From contig WJXW01000005.1 of assembly GCA_015832175.1 (NCBI GenBank), positions 930,001-994,000 of the forward strand: DNA of 64,000 nt. Reading direction: 5' to 3'. Position 1 is the first letter of the stretch. Every line of letters starts with the position of its first letter. Source of the DNA: Paraphaeosphaeria minitans. Its lineage: Eukaryota > Ascomycota > Dothideomycetes > Pleosporales > Didymosphaeriaceae. This document shows, piece after piece, positions 33,869 to 45,010 of the stretch. Position numbers and translations under genes: made by a program. Below the pieces are notes generated by a model. That model searched no databases, had not been told where the DNA came from, and saw only the letters and a list, made by a program, of their open reading frames with translations.

Positions 33869-35050
33869 ATGGCCAGCAAAGTTCAGGCACGACACGACCT
33901 CAATGACGATGTCCTTGGGGAGTACCTACAGCAGCACCTACCTGACCTCTGTCTGCCCGTGATATCCACGAAGAAAGGCTATGGACAAAGCAATCCCATG
34001 TACTTTGTCGACGATGCAAAGAAGCAGCGCTACATCCTACGCAAGAAACCGTCCGGTACGATAATGTCCGCCGTGGCGCACCAAGTCGACCGCGAATACC
34101 GTGTACTCCAGGCCCTAGGAACAGTTGAAGGGTTTCCGGTACCTCGGGTGTACTGCTTGTGCATGGACGACAAGATCATTGGCACCACTTTCTACGTCAT
34201 GCAATACGTCGAAGGTCGCATACTCACAGACCCCGACCTCTCAGAACTAGCATCAGCCGACCGGCGCGCAGCATGGCTCTCCGTCATCTCAACATTAGCC
34301 TGGCTACATTCCATCGACCCTGATGCAATCGGGCTTTCCTCCTACGGCAAGAAAACAAATTTCTACGCCCGCCACTGCACCACGTTCTCCCGGATCGAAG
34401 CACAGCAAGCGCAGGTTAAAGATGTTTCCAACGGCCGCCCCCTCGGCGGCGCACATCCCTCGTTTTACGAGATAACTGCTTACATCGGTGCGAACCTTCC
34501 CTCTGAACGCGCCGGCATCATCCATGGTGACTACAAGTTCGACAACATTGTGCTGCACCCCACGGAGCCGCGCGTTGTCGCTGTTCTAGACTGGGAACTG
34601 AGTACCATCGGCCATCCGCTCATGGAATGCTTGTACGTGACGGGTCCGTACTGGATCGGTACAGTAAAGCTGGGCTGGGGCAGTCAAGGGACGATCAGGG
34701 TGGGGAGGCGTATGACGACCAAAAGAGAGCGCAGAGCGGCATGCCGGAGATGGGAGAGCTGTTGGACGAGTATACTCGGAAGGCTGGGTGGGATCCGAGA
34801 GGCGATCGATGGGAAGTCGCGAAAGTGTTCCATTTGATGAGAGTGAGTATTACTCTGGCTGTGAAGTGGCACAGTTCTTAACGATCTGCAGGGTGGCACG
34901 ATCAGCCATGGAATCCAGGCGAGGACGATCAGCGGGCAGGCTAGCAGCGAGTTCTCGCATGTTTACTTTGAGAATACCAAGAGTTTGGATGCGGCGTTGG
35001 ACACAATGAGGCGTCTAAAAGAGGAAAAAGGGCCGAAGAGTAACATTTGA
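33869..35050 (+). CDS. APH-fold phosphotransferase (ACAD10/11-like kinase domain)
   Basis: This is an aminoglycoside-phosphotransferase-fold protein of the group related to the kinase domain of ACAD10/11, found widely in fungi. Three exons are inferred: 33869-34636, 34684-34842 and 34892-35050, encoding 361 residues. Motifs are GYGQSNPMYFV (nucleotide loop), YILRKKPSGT (Lys), the catalytic HGDYKFDN with H219, D221 and N226, and the metal-binding VLDWELSTIGHPL. The C-terminal part reads KRAQSGMPEMGELLDEY, VAKVFHLMR, then GGTISHGIQARTISGQASSE after a clean 49-bp intron. The 47-bp intron at 34637-34683 (GTGACG...GGCAG) is needed to change frame but has a weak donor. A frameshift there is the alternative. 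The substrate is unknown. Confidence 0.8.
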
Positions 35051-35232
35051 AGAAGACTAAGCAGAACAGGAACGTTGGAATGGGCTAGTATATACGAGCT
35101 AGCAGCAAAGTCTCGAATGTTAGAGCCCTGCGAACTTTGAAAAATTAGGTGCCTACCTTGATCAGCTCGGTGTCAACATCTTTTCTCAGCCATGTAGTGC
35201 TATTTTGCTCAACTTTCCATTAACCAATCAAC

Positions 35233-35313
35233 GGCGTGGTGGCGGAGTGGTTATCGCGCAAGACTAGAAATCTTGTTCCTTCGGGAGCGTCAGTTCGAAT
35301 CTGGCCCACGTCG
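35233..35313 (+). tRNA. tRNA-Ser (anticodon AGA)
   Basis: A full cloverleaf can be drawn over 81 nt. The acceptor stem pairs GGCGTGG with CCACGTC (one G-T pair), followed by the discriminator G typical of serine tRNAs. The anticodon stem CAAGA/TCTTG closes the loop CTAGAAA, which reads AGA. A long variable arm (about TTCCTTCGGGAGC) marks a class II tRNA. The T arm contains GTTCGAATC (box B). There is no intron. The mature 3' CCA is not encoded, as in eukaryotes. Confidence 0.95.
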
Positions 35314-35350
35314 ATCTGGACGCACAGTTCCACTTGAGTTGGAGTTGATG

Positions 35351-35359
35351 TTTTTTTTT
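35351..35359 (+). terminator. RNA polymerase III T-run terminator
   Basis: A run of nine T residues about 38 nt after the tRNA-Ser gene is the expected Pol III stop signal. No shorter T-run of four or more lies between them. Confidence 0.75.
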
Positions 35360-35543
35360 GTAATTTTTCAAGGTTGCGCCGTTGTGTGGAATGCCAGTGG
35401 GTCTCTTCCTAACGACAGTGGGGCCACCTAAGCTAGTCCTCACATACATAAGAGGATCTCCTCTGCACTTTTCGTTTGCGAAGTTGTAGTTGCGCTAATA
35501 GCATGAAGTTCGTTTATTCGTGACCAATGGCTGTACCTAGGTA

Positions 35544-36812
35544 CTAAGCATCAGCAATCCAACTCCTCTCCACAGTAACCGTGCGATCCACCACAATTCC
35601 CTTCTTTGGCAACGCGTTCGAGTCCCTATTGCCCGGCCCCATTTGGCTGCTCGCTTTATAATCAACCACGGGCCTTGTCAAAGAAAGGGTGCTTGCACCA
35701 TCACTCTCCGACTCTTCTAGAATTTCCTCGATCCTCGCTTCTCTTAGCCCAGATATTGATCCACCTTTATCCGCATGCTGCGCCGACAAATCCTTGAATT
35801 GGTATGACGGTCCTCCTGTCTTGCCCGAGGGCATTGTCTGTGATGTGCGTCCGGTAGATCCAAATAGCGATGGTAGGAGTTTGGTGAGAAGCGGCTTGAC
35901 GCAGGGAAGACAGCCACAAACGATACCGATGTTGACTTCGACAATGCCAAGAGAGGTTGTGAGTGCCGCGTCCCAGAGGAGATCGATGTTCGTGAAGTAG
36001 CGTTGCAGGTAGATTATACGGAAGACACCTGCGATGCAGACGATGAGTCCGCAGGTAAAAACAAACACTAGACCCAGCCGCTGTTTGAGCGGGACTTGTA
36101 TACGCCAGAGGTAACGCGTCGGCCAGAGATAAATGAGAAAGTCCGTTGCGGTGTTAATAGCTCCGATGGTGATCATGTTGGCGCGCATGTCGACACAGTG
36201 AATCTCGACGTCCTCGTCCCAATAGCCAACGAGTGGGTGACATTGCGTGAGCATGAGAACGACACAGGTAATCGTGTAGGCGGTAACAAAAACGGTCATC
36301 GAGTAGGAAAAGTAGCGACTTGTTGTTGAAGGAAAGATACGGAGGTATGTTTGGCAGACGGAAACTTTCGTGAGGCCGACACAGAGCGGATATACGACTT
36401 GAAAGGCAAAGCCGATCTGTTCCATGTCAGCAAGTTGATAGTGCAGTATCTCTCATCCAATCCGGAGCTCATCGTGAGACAATACGCGGGCAGGACTGTT
36501 TACCTTATAATACGGCTCATCCCATTCTGGTCTCCTGTCCCAGAGATGATAGCCCAGACCATACAGGCAAGAGGAGACGCCGAAGGCAGTAAGCATGACA
36601 GCGAGTGCAGCAGCACCAAGCATCATCCAATCGTCAATGCCTCGAGCATTTCTGAGATGAGATCGTGCGTACAGCCGTGCGCCGGTTAACATCAGTAAAA
36701 GGACACATGTCGATATCGCCAGGCCAAGTACCACCGGAACGCGAGTGGTCGGGGTCACATAGTTGGGCGGTGGGAAATGTTCTTGACCTGGGTCCGAGTT
36801 GCCAAAAGCCAT
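35544..36812 (-). CDS. Fungal rhodopsin-like integral membrane protein (second)
   Basis: Two exons are inferred, 36812-36504 and 36416-35544, with an 87-bp intron (GTAAAC donor, CTGAC branch site, GGAACAG acceptor). The product is 393 residues. Helices include VPVVLGLAISTCVLLLMLTG and MMLGAAALAVMLTAFGVSS, then VVYPLCVGLTKVSVCQTYLR, a typical TM3 with the family's KxSxxxxYLRIF pattern. The family loop CHPLVGYWD, INTATDFLIYLWPTRYLW and IVEVNIGIVCGCLPCVKPLL follow in the expected order. The last 110 or so residues are a hydrophilic Ser/Gly-rich tail, probably cytosolic. The family is Pth11-like/fungal rhodopsin domain, with no known ligand here. It is more canonical than the copy at 4907-6176. 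Confidence 0.88.
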
Positions 36813-38507
36813 GCCGGATACAAGAGAGCACCTGAGCTAGGTGCGCTTTGGAAAAGTGAGATCAAGTATAATGAATTAGACGGGGAACGATTTTAGTTTA
36901 TGACGGACGGAGAGATGGTGGCGATCAAAACCGGGGCAGCTGTCTTAGAAAAGGTGAAATGCAGAGAAAAAATGCACTCTCGCATCGATAGACGAACGCA
37001 CAGTGTGAGGCGGAAGGATGCAGTCTCAAACGAATGATCGCCAGACAAGAGAGGAAACGAGAATTCGATTATACAGGGATGCTCACCAAGCGTGATTCGG
37101 CGCATTTTGGCACCTCAAGAAAGCATAAACGGAGGTCGTTTCCGCGACCGCTTTGTATCCGCCAGTAGAAGTTGATTGCAATCTCTTCTAGCTGAGTCTT
37201 GAGTTGCTGTCCTCTTTCCCTTGTGTTCGGTCTGCAATATGAGAATATGCGATGCAGACGAGTCGCCGATACTATGGTGACTGCACGACCAGGTAACATC
37301 CGACGTGGGTCGAGGTTGGTGCCGCCAAAGCCGCCATCCATGCACCAAAGGTCTCAGAATATAATATTTCGTGAGAAGGAGCCCACAATCCTGAAGGAAC
37401 TCTGTGGGGTGTAGGTCCAGCGCTCCGTCACCGTTCTGATTCGTTGGAGATCCACAAGCTGAAGTTTAAATTCTGAAACTACCACGGGGACGGGGAGAGG
37501 CTTGCCGCTTCCGCAGCGACCAGGCTCAGCCATGACTGTTGCACATTGGAGATCTTGATACCCAACAAGGCGACTTGTGGCTTTCTAGACACGATACAAA
37601 TTTACCGCGAAGGCCATGCAATGAAAAGATTTCACAGAGTGTGAAGCACGGGCCTGTGAGCTTTTGTCCTGCCCCATCTGTCACCACTTCAGCTGAAGAT
37701 TTTCTGCTCATCAGTATATATATCTAGGGTATTCATGCCAATGCCGTGGACGCAGGAACGACGGTTAGTGTACCTGGAGATTTTATCCGTCCAAAGGAGT
37801 AAGATTGGATGAAAATCTCCGACTTTGGCCATTTGGAGTGTAAACACGGAGGACAACGTACGATGAGTACGGATGTGCGTCAAGTCCTAGCCTTTGCCGA
37901 TCACGGTAACCAAGGTGGCCTATTCTTTGTGTGCTGGAGTAGACGAAAGACAACGGTGGCGAGCGCGATGTGCCCAATGGGAGTCCACGGGTAGGCGCAA
38001 GAGGATTCAGGTGCAGTCGCCCGCGAAGACCAACGGCTGAAGAGAACAAGCACCGCGCGGTGACAAAGAGGAAGCGGAAGCGGAAGAAAATGCAGGCCGT
38101 CGTGGAAGAGCGAAGGAGAATCGTAGTGGTCGTTGCTGCTGCTGCCAGAGGCGGATGGGGGGCTTGAGTCACGCGTTCTGTGGCTCGGCGCGGCGCGGGC
38201 TCGGAAAATCCCGCCAGGCCGAAAAGCGGTGAAAACCATGGATCCGTGTGTAAACATTGAATAAACAAGGCTTCGGGCGCGCTAGGTGCCATTTCTTTCT
38301 GTTACTGCCTACAGCTAGAGAACCGCGGCCCTCGAGCGCAATACAACCCCCCATCACGCCCGCGATCTCATTCCGAGCCTCCACCGCCCCTGCCCATAGC
38401 CCGCGTGCTGCCCCGCTCTCGCCCTCGCCCTCGCTCTCGCCCAACCTTGCGCGCGCCCCCCCCCCCGCTGCATATCGCACACGACCTCTCTGCACCCATT
38501 GCACACT
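36813..38507. other. Divergent promoter region
   Basis: About 1.7 kb between divergent genes. An 11-C run lies at 38456-38466 and a C/T-rich GCCCTC-type stretch at 38405-38450, close to the cks1 ATG. Longer antisense frames near 37783-38292 are Arg/Ser/Pro-biased and unsupported. Confidence 0.45.
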
Positions 38508-39016
38508 ATGGCGGGCGACATGGACATCGACTTCACGCGCCGCAACAAGAAGCCCCGCCCGCTGACGGAGCACGAGAAGGACAAGCTGGACGAATTCATC
38601 GAGGCAATCCACTACTCGGCACGGTGCGCTCTGTTGCCACGATGCACTCGTTGCGCTGTCGCTAATTGTGCCTGCAGATACTCCGACGAGGAGTACGAGT
38701 ACCGTCACGTGCAGCTGCCCAAGCAGATGCTCAAGCAGATACCCAAAGAGTACTTCGACGGCAGCCGTGGCACGCTGAAGCTGTTGTGGGAAGAGGAATG
38801 GAGGGCGCTGGGCATCACCCAGGTACGTGACCGGCGCAACCGAGGGCCATTGCAGCGCTGACAGTCGCACAGAGTCTCGGGTGGGAACACTATGAGGTCC
38901 ACGAGCCCGAGCCGCACATCCTGCTCTTCAAGTAAGCTTCAGCTCACCGCGACCCGCTCGCGCGACGACTAACGCAGCACAGGCGCCCGATCAACTACCA
39001 GGCCCCGATGCACTGA
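38508..39016 (+). CDS. CKS1: Cyclin-dependent kinase regulatory subunit Cks1/Suc1
   Basis: Cks1 binds Cdk1 and docks it on multiply phosphorylated substrates. Four exons are inferred: 38508-38623, 38678-38822, 38873-38931 and 38983-39016. Introns are 54, 50 and 51 bp, and the protein has 117 residues. Splicing gives [20 protein letters not shown], the core of the family with its phosphate-binding Arg/Tyr residues. ILLFKRPI at the C-terminus is the last core strand, and [10 protein letters not shown] is the hinge and strand-exchange segment. The N-terminus ([20 protein letters not shown]) is a fungal extension. Intron 1 is a multiple of three and free of stops, so gene finders may keep it. Confidence 0.95.
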
Positions 39017-40422
39017 GCAACCGACCGAAGCACACCCGCAAGCCGCGGTCCCTGAAGCCCGAGAGCCCTACCGCGCAGGCCTCTACGTGCCACGATACGA
39101 CGAGCTGGAACACGCCTTTGGGGCAATCTATCCTCATTGTCTTGTTTGTTCATTTTGAGCGAATGCGGTTCAACTGTTTAATGACGACATGAGCATGGCG
39201 GAACGGACGAGCCGGGATATCATTCTCCCGCGTAATTGGCGTTTGCTATTGCATATCTTGGATTGTCGACGACGACTGACGGCTTTTGTACATAGGCGCA
39301 GACTTACGCGCTCTCGCCAAAATAGCGGCGCTGAATAGAACAGCTTCCACCATGCTTATCCCCTTCTTCGAGCCCGTAGCCGCTTCTCGGTAGTCCGCCA
39401 TCATGCGTTTACGATGGCATTTATTTCCTTCATCCGCTCTGGCAACAGCTTCTGGGAAAAGAGAACACTGCTTCAAATGCCAGGCCCGGTAAGCGACGGG
39501 CCCTCCGGAAGACTCCGCATGAAGCAACACAAACGTGGTACTTGCTTGTTCCAGTTTAGCGTCTTCCCCGCAATCCCTGCATGATCGTCATTCCCCTTAG
39601 CATCAACGGTAAACGGTTCCAACGGTTGGGGTCGATCATCTGGCTAAACTCTCCAACACCTCCCCCTCGAATCGATTTGCTCACGGCTGTGAACAAAAAC
39701 CGAGTTTTCAAAAGCGTCCGCTTTGCCATCCCCATTTTCAGGCGTGCTCGGCCACTTCAGTGCGCTGCAATTGCTACCTGTCATGTTGCTCTTTTCTCGT
39801 CCGACCGCTGCCACATACAAGCACCTGCTACGACGCCCGGAAGCTGGTAGCTTTCAGTCTAATAACCATCCCTATATCGCTTACTGCTAACCGTGATTGC
39901 CACTAAATCGTCCCAAAATCATCTGCTTCCTTTCGTGTGGTGAAGTTGATAGCGTCACTCATTTACACGCTGTCCTAACTTACAGTCTTAGAGCTCGGCT
40001 GTCAATGCGCTGCATTTGCTCCTGAAACAATCCAATAATTGCAATGCTCTGGAACCACAGTGCTTTTACTCCGTGGCTTTTATTGATTTTGACGGACGCA
40101 ACGCACTGGCCCTGTCCCCTGCGTCTCCCGCGTACCGGGCATTAATTTGGTTCGGCCTTGAAGCTCTTACCCGATATCTCCCTCGACTTGATTGGATCAT
40201 ACGCTCTACCGTGATCGATAATGTCTGGTTCGATGCCAGGGTATCGCCAGCATCTCATCGCAGGCTAAATTTGTTCGCAGTGTAGTCTCAGAGCACTCTG
40301 CTGGCGAGAGGCAATGCCGGCGGGGGAGCACTACCTTAAGGCGTGAAGAGTCCTCCGCGGAAAAGTTGTAATTGCGGAAACTGATCGAAAAATCGAAAAA
40401 TACACTGTACACTACACTTCAT
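39017..40422. other. Intergenic, no gene seen
   Basis: About 1.4 kb between plus-strand cks1 and the C2H2 gene. Frames are short and lack features. No RNA gene or repeat is recognised. Confidence 0.45.
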
Positions 40423-43071
40423 ATGACCATGAAGACCTGGCTCCATGTCCACGGCCTTAGAAAGCAGCATTCTGGTAGGCGTCCCAGAACAGTCGCAAAA
40501 TCTCATTCACTGACGTATAAGCAGACGCGGCGCTGTCGACCAAGAATGATTACTCTTCTGCTACCAGGAATGCACGTTTCGACCAACTGCTGCCGAATCG
40601 TGTGCTCACAGACACTGCTGCCCGGAATGCTGCTGCCAAGAGCGCCAGCAGAATGTCGATAGAGCGTTACCTTCAGGCACCGTTGGAAGATGAACCAGCT
40701 TCAGTTCCTGCGATCAATGCAGCGCTCAAGGAGAATAGCTCGCCCGTCTGGATCGAACATGATCTATCCCGACGCATTCATCACCGGGGCCATTCGCGAG
40801 ACACGTCATATGATGCCAACTCGGAAGGGCGGCGGACCTTCTACACCTCTGCAAGCGGCCAAGAGTCTACAGGTTCCTCTTTCAGCTTCGGGCCCCGGTC
40901 GAATAATCATCAGAGAAGCAACCTCCACCTTGCGATGCCTCCACTCCCAAGGCTACGGACGGCTGCCCTAGTGCGTGACGATGTCCATTCGCCTGATGAA
41001 CTAAACACTGGAAAAACGCTCGATTCTGGGTGGGCATTGACAGACCAACACGAGACAAGCCCGCAGGGAAAGTCCGCCGATAGTGCTTACCGAGCGAGAA
41101 TTGAGGCTGAGCTTGCACGTATACAAGAAAAAGCTCGAAGTCTTGAGGAAGAGGTGCGGAGATTCGACCAAAGGAAAGAGAACGAAGAGTTGCTCGTCCC
41201 AAGGATCACGGACGAGATGGCTCATCAACAAATGGCGTTGAAGCCAAAGTTGGCCTGGATTCTAGGCGGAGATAGCACAAACAAGCCGATGACGAGCACT
41301 AGCATCACTGCTGATACGCTGAACGATGGGCCGAGTCGGCCAGCGACTAGTGGCAGATCAATAGATTCAATGCCAGAGAAGATTCCTAGGAGAAGCAAAT
41401 CAAGCAGTGCTATCCTTGAGGAATCTCAATGGGCAAGCGACAGGAGAAGGGGTGTGATGATGGGACGAACGCCAAGCAAGCGTCCCAAACTATTCTGTAC
41501 CTTTTGCCAGAAGAAATTTCACAATGGGGTAAGATGAATGCCACATCGGATTGGTATATACTGACGACATAGGCTGAATGGGTGGGTCACGAAAAGAATT
41601 TCCACATGCCCGAGGAGCTGTGGGTATGCTGCCCTCGCACAGGAGAGAGCCTGGGACATTGCCCGTTCTGCAGACAAAGCAACCCTAGCCCTGCACACCT
41701 GAAGGACCACAATTACTTTTCTTGCCAGAACACGTTATTGTCGGAGCGGACTTTCGATAGGAAGGACTATTTCTTGCAACATGTCGCCCAACAACATAAC
41801 GTTAGCGCCGGACAGAAACCTCTTCGACTCACGCAATTAGTAGAGGATTGGAGACGTCCTCTTCTCCTAAGACATGGACATCAAGCGCTTCATTGTGGCT
41901 TCTGTGGCTTGACTTTCCCAACATACTCAGAGCGTACAGAGCATGTTACCGGTCATTTCATGAGAGGCACCGATATAGTGTCATGGTGGAGTGAGCGCAA
42001 GAGCCATCATGTGCCGCCACCAGCAAAAGGTGGGCAGAACGACAACCCGTAAGTGAGTCTTGCCCTTCATGGCTCCGTGCTAAGGAATCTCCCAGCGAAA
42101 GTCCTCATCGGTGTCACTATTGTAATCGTACTTTCGCAACGCTCGAGGCAGCACTGACAGCGCATCCTGCGTGCAATATGTGGTCGTGCAGTTTCCTGCC
42201 TGGCATGCAATACACAATCTACCCTTCCGGGTCGAATGAAGGTCTCGAAGCCGTATGCTGTTACTGCAATGAGGGCTTCAGTAGAGGCAATGGCAAGGTC
42301 GAAGGCGCACTTCTGAAGGCGCATGTCAGCACCCACAACTTTCGCAACTGCAACCAGAGGTTGTACTTTTCAGCCCAGCAGTTCCGTCAGCATCTTCAAG
42401 ACAACCACAGAAGCAATTACGACGGTACGCTATTTGCGGGGTGGACGCTGCTCCTGAAAGCAAGCCAGAAGGAGCTGAGCGCCATCTTCGTACCGGCCGA
42501 CGTGAGCCCGAAACGAGCGTACACGGAGCCGGTGGATGTAGTGCCCAATCATCAAGTCAAGAAGGCGAAAGATGCACCCGAGCCGAAGATGAGCTTCATG
42601 GACTTTTCAGAGACACCGCGATTCGCAACCAAGGAGAAAATACGGCGCAGAGCAAGTACGCAAACCATGGCCGATGCTCGTAATCCTAACAAAGCAGTGC
42701 GCGACTCGACAACGGAGTTCAGACGCGCCGCGACGATGGATTTTGCACGTGGTGACGATGGTTCTGCCGGAGCAGCCCCGATCTGCCAGCACCGCAGATC
42801 AGGTGACAGCAAAGCGGAGCATGCTGCGGATGCTGCTGCTGCTGCTGCTGCTGCATCGGGTTTGCAGTTCTTTCGCAGGAGACGCGAGGTTTCGACGCGC
42901 AACAGGTTGTATGTGCGCAACGAGACTGAAGGACCGTTGGCAAAGAGCTCGCAGAAGGTCTTCCGCAAGATGGCTGCGAGCACTTTTGGCGGGCTGGTCC
43001 TGCACAGCTCGCTGTTGGCTGCGACGCCAGCCCGGTTGACGAACTCGGTGGATGTTTACACGCTGCATTGA
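40423..43071 (+). CDS. Large C2H2 zinc-finger protein
   Basis: Four exons are inferred: 40423-40474, 40522-41528, 41573-42048 and 42096-43071, with introns of 44-47 bp. The full model has 836 residues. The first exon is the least certain. ATG 40653 (MSIERYLQAP) is an alternative start. Residues up to about 340 are disordered, with a short coiled coil (ARIQEKARSLEEEVRRFDQR). Zinc fingers follow. FCTFCQKKFHNG is completed across the second splice as AEWVGHEKNFH. Then come CGFCGLTFPTYSERTEHVTG with H, and CHYCNRTFATLEAALTAH, followed by CCYCNEGFSRGNG. Some fingers are irregular. A tract of eight Ala lies near the C-terminus. It is probably a nuclear DNA- or RNA-binding regulator; its target is unknown. 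Confidence 0.85.
42832..42855 (+). repeat. GCT trinucleotide repeat coding for polyalanine
   Basis: Seven pure GCT codons plus GCA encode eight Ala residues in the C-terminal part of the C2H2 protein. The pure codon use suggests slippage and likely length variation between strains. Confidence 0.9.
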
Positions 43072-43297
43072 GCAATGCAAGATCTGGTAGTCTGCTGCGT
43101 TCCGTCTCGCTGGGCACGCAGGGTTTTAGGTAGGTAGGAAGGTAGGTCGCCGGTGTTCATCCGTGGTGACCACTTGGAAGGAGCGGAGCGAGCACAATTC
43201 GTAGGTACCGCACGGGTGGTATTTAGCCTGGCAGCATGGGCAGACCATCCATGAGGAAGTTTCGGTAGACTAGGTAGGTATCCATGGCATGGCAGTG

Positions 43298-43385
43298 CAA
43301 TTTGGTGACAAGGGATAATCGGTTTCGCTGGAGCTGTAGGACAATTTGGTGACAAGGGATAATCGGTTTCGCTGGAGCTGTAGGA
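43298..43385. repeat. 44-bp tandem duplication, two exact copies
   Basis: The 44-bp unit begins CAATTTGGTGACAAGGGATA and ends GGAGCTGTAGGA. It occurs at 43298-43341 and again at 43342-43385 without a mismatch, so the duplication is recent. Confidence 0.95.
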
Positions 43386-43911
43386 TCAATCGTGGGTTGG
43401 ACAGAAGTTGCAAGTGGGCATTTGGTCGGACTATTGCGTGAATACGCAGTACACACAGTAGGTCGCAACTGTCTATGTCATGTCCAACGCAGGGACATGG
43501 GGGTACCACCATCTATAGACTAGATACCACTACGTACAGGTTTGCTTCCGGCCTACCTTCCCAGTCAATTGACAGTCAGCGATGCTGTGTCCGACTCGTT
43601 TTGGCGGAAGGTTTGGCGGTTGCTTGGCGAGTCAGGAGGTGGCGAGAACGGGGGCTACGCATCGGGCACGCGACTCACTGCTCCGAGGACCCAATTAGGC
43701 ATGAGGTGGCGAAAGGAAAGTAGGTAGTGGGCCGGTGTTCGGAGGGGAGGGGGCTGGCTGGGGTGGAGCGGAGGGCATCGTGGAGACTGGGCGAGGCGAG
43801 ATAGCCGCGATCGTCTCCCAGTCGCGCGGGTCACGTTGACGGCACGAGAGCAGAGTGGCATCGCAACACAACTACCTACGACGCAGTGGGCGGTGCAGCC
43901 TCGAAGAAGCA

Positions 43912-43955
43912 GGAAGCACGAAGCACGAAGCACGAAGCACGAAGCACGAAGCAGG
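43912..43955. repeat. 7-bp tandem repeat (GAAGCAC)n
   Basis: About five to six head-to-tail copies of GAAGCAC run into a GCAGGCA-type repeat that continues to about 43970. It lies outside any gene I support. Confidence 0.9.
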
Positions 43956-44540
43956 CAGCAGGCAGCAGGAAGAAGTCGGTCTGTGTTTCGCGTCAACGAG
44001 GGGTGGTCTACCTACGGGCATGGCGGCTGGGGACAGATTGCGCACGACCTTCGCAGTGTCCAGGGCTACCGGAGTGACGTCCAGCAGGAGCCGTAAGGGT
44101 GTGTCTGCGAGTATCTCGTACCTAACAGCAATTCAGCGTGTGGATGGTGGACCGCAAGCGTGCTGCAGCGACGGTAGCGATCATCTCAGTTATCTCTGGG
44201 CCGTGACATTGGGTGTGCGCGGAGCGGCGTAGCACGTCAAATAGTTTTACGGCACCACAGGGCTGCGCCGGCTGCAACGGGCCGTGATTGGGCAGGGTGC
44301 GTCTCTTATCAGTCGTCTCACAGTCGGGAATGGGGCACAAAGCGTCTAACCTGCTTCGCATTCCATCACGTAACCCGCCTGCGCACGGACATCTGGAGAC
44401 AGTGGTAGCGCTATGGCTCAAAAAGAGTGCTGGACACCCGCCGGCTCCCCGGACAGACAGACAGAAAGCAAGCAAGAAGCAAGCAAGAACGAAAGAAAGG
44501 ACGACCCTCTCTGCGACAACACGAAACGAAACGAAACGAT

Positions 44541-44622
44541 ACCAATCCTATCCAATCCAATCCAATCCAGTCCAATCCAGTCCAATCCAGTCCAATCCAG
44601 TCCAATCCAGTCCAATCCAAAC
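44541..44622. repeat. 10-bp/5-bp tandem repeat (TCCAATCCAG)n
   Basis: The array starts as TCCAA pentamers and becomes a TCCAATCCAG decamer of at least five copies, preceded by CGAAA repeats (44521-44538). It is about 400 bp upstream of the TamA-like ATG. Confidence 0.95.
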
Positions 44623-45010
44623 CATGTGCCGCCATCCCACGACCGCGTCCTAGACTGCCTCGAAGCATCGCCCAGGATCGCCGTCCCCACGACACCGCGA
44701 GACGCTCAATGACGACCCGCACCATATCCCATCTCATTCTTCTTTCTGCCATCACAGGCAATCTGGGTCCCTGATAGCAACCCCTCGGTTGTCCGCAGCT
44801 CGACTGCCTCAAAAATCGCCTTATCTGCCCGCCAACCCACTCTGCGGGTCCCCCGTCCTGCACCCAGCGTCCTGCACCCAGCGGGCGGAGACGCATCTCC
44901 CACGCGATAAGCCCTTCGACATCCCGATACGGAGCCTCACCCACCGCACCGTCGCCTGACTGGTCTGCCACTCCCTCTTGACCTACTCCGCACGTCCCAG
45001 TGCCGCCAGT

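Larger units (their letters stand above)
43072..45010. other. Repeat-rich intergenic region
   Basis: This lies between the C2H2 gene and the TamA-like gene, both on the plus strand. It contains several unrelated tandem repeats (listed separately) and a GACA/AAGC-rich stretch at about 44454-44520. A long minus-strand frame (44411-45517) runs over these repeats and antisense to exon 1 of the next gene. I consider it spurious. Confidence 0.6.

Noticed and set aside
44541..44622. Telomere-like TCCAA repeat
   Set aside because: The unit is not TTAGGG/CCCTAA, and genes continue on both sides. It is an internal simple repeat.
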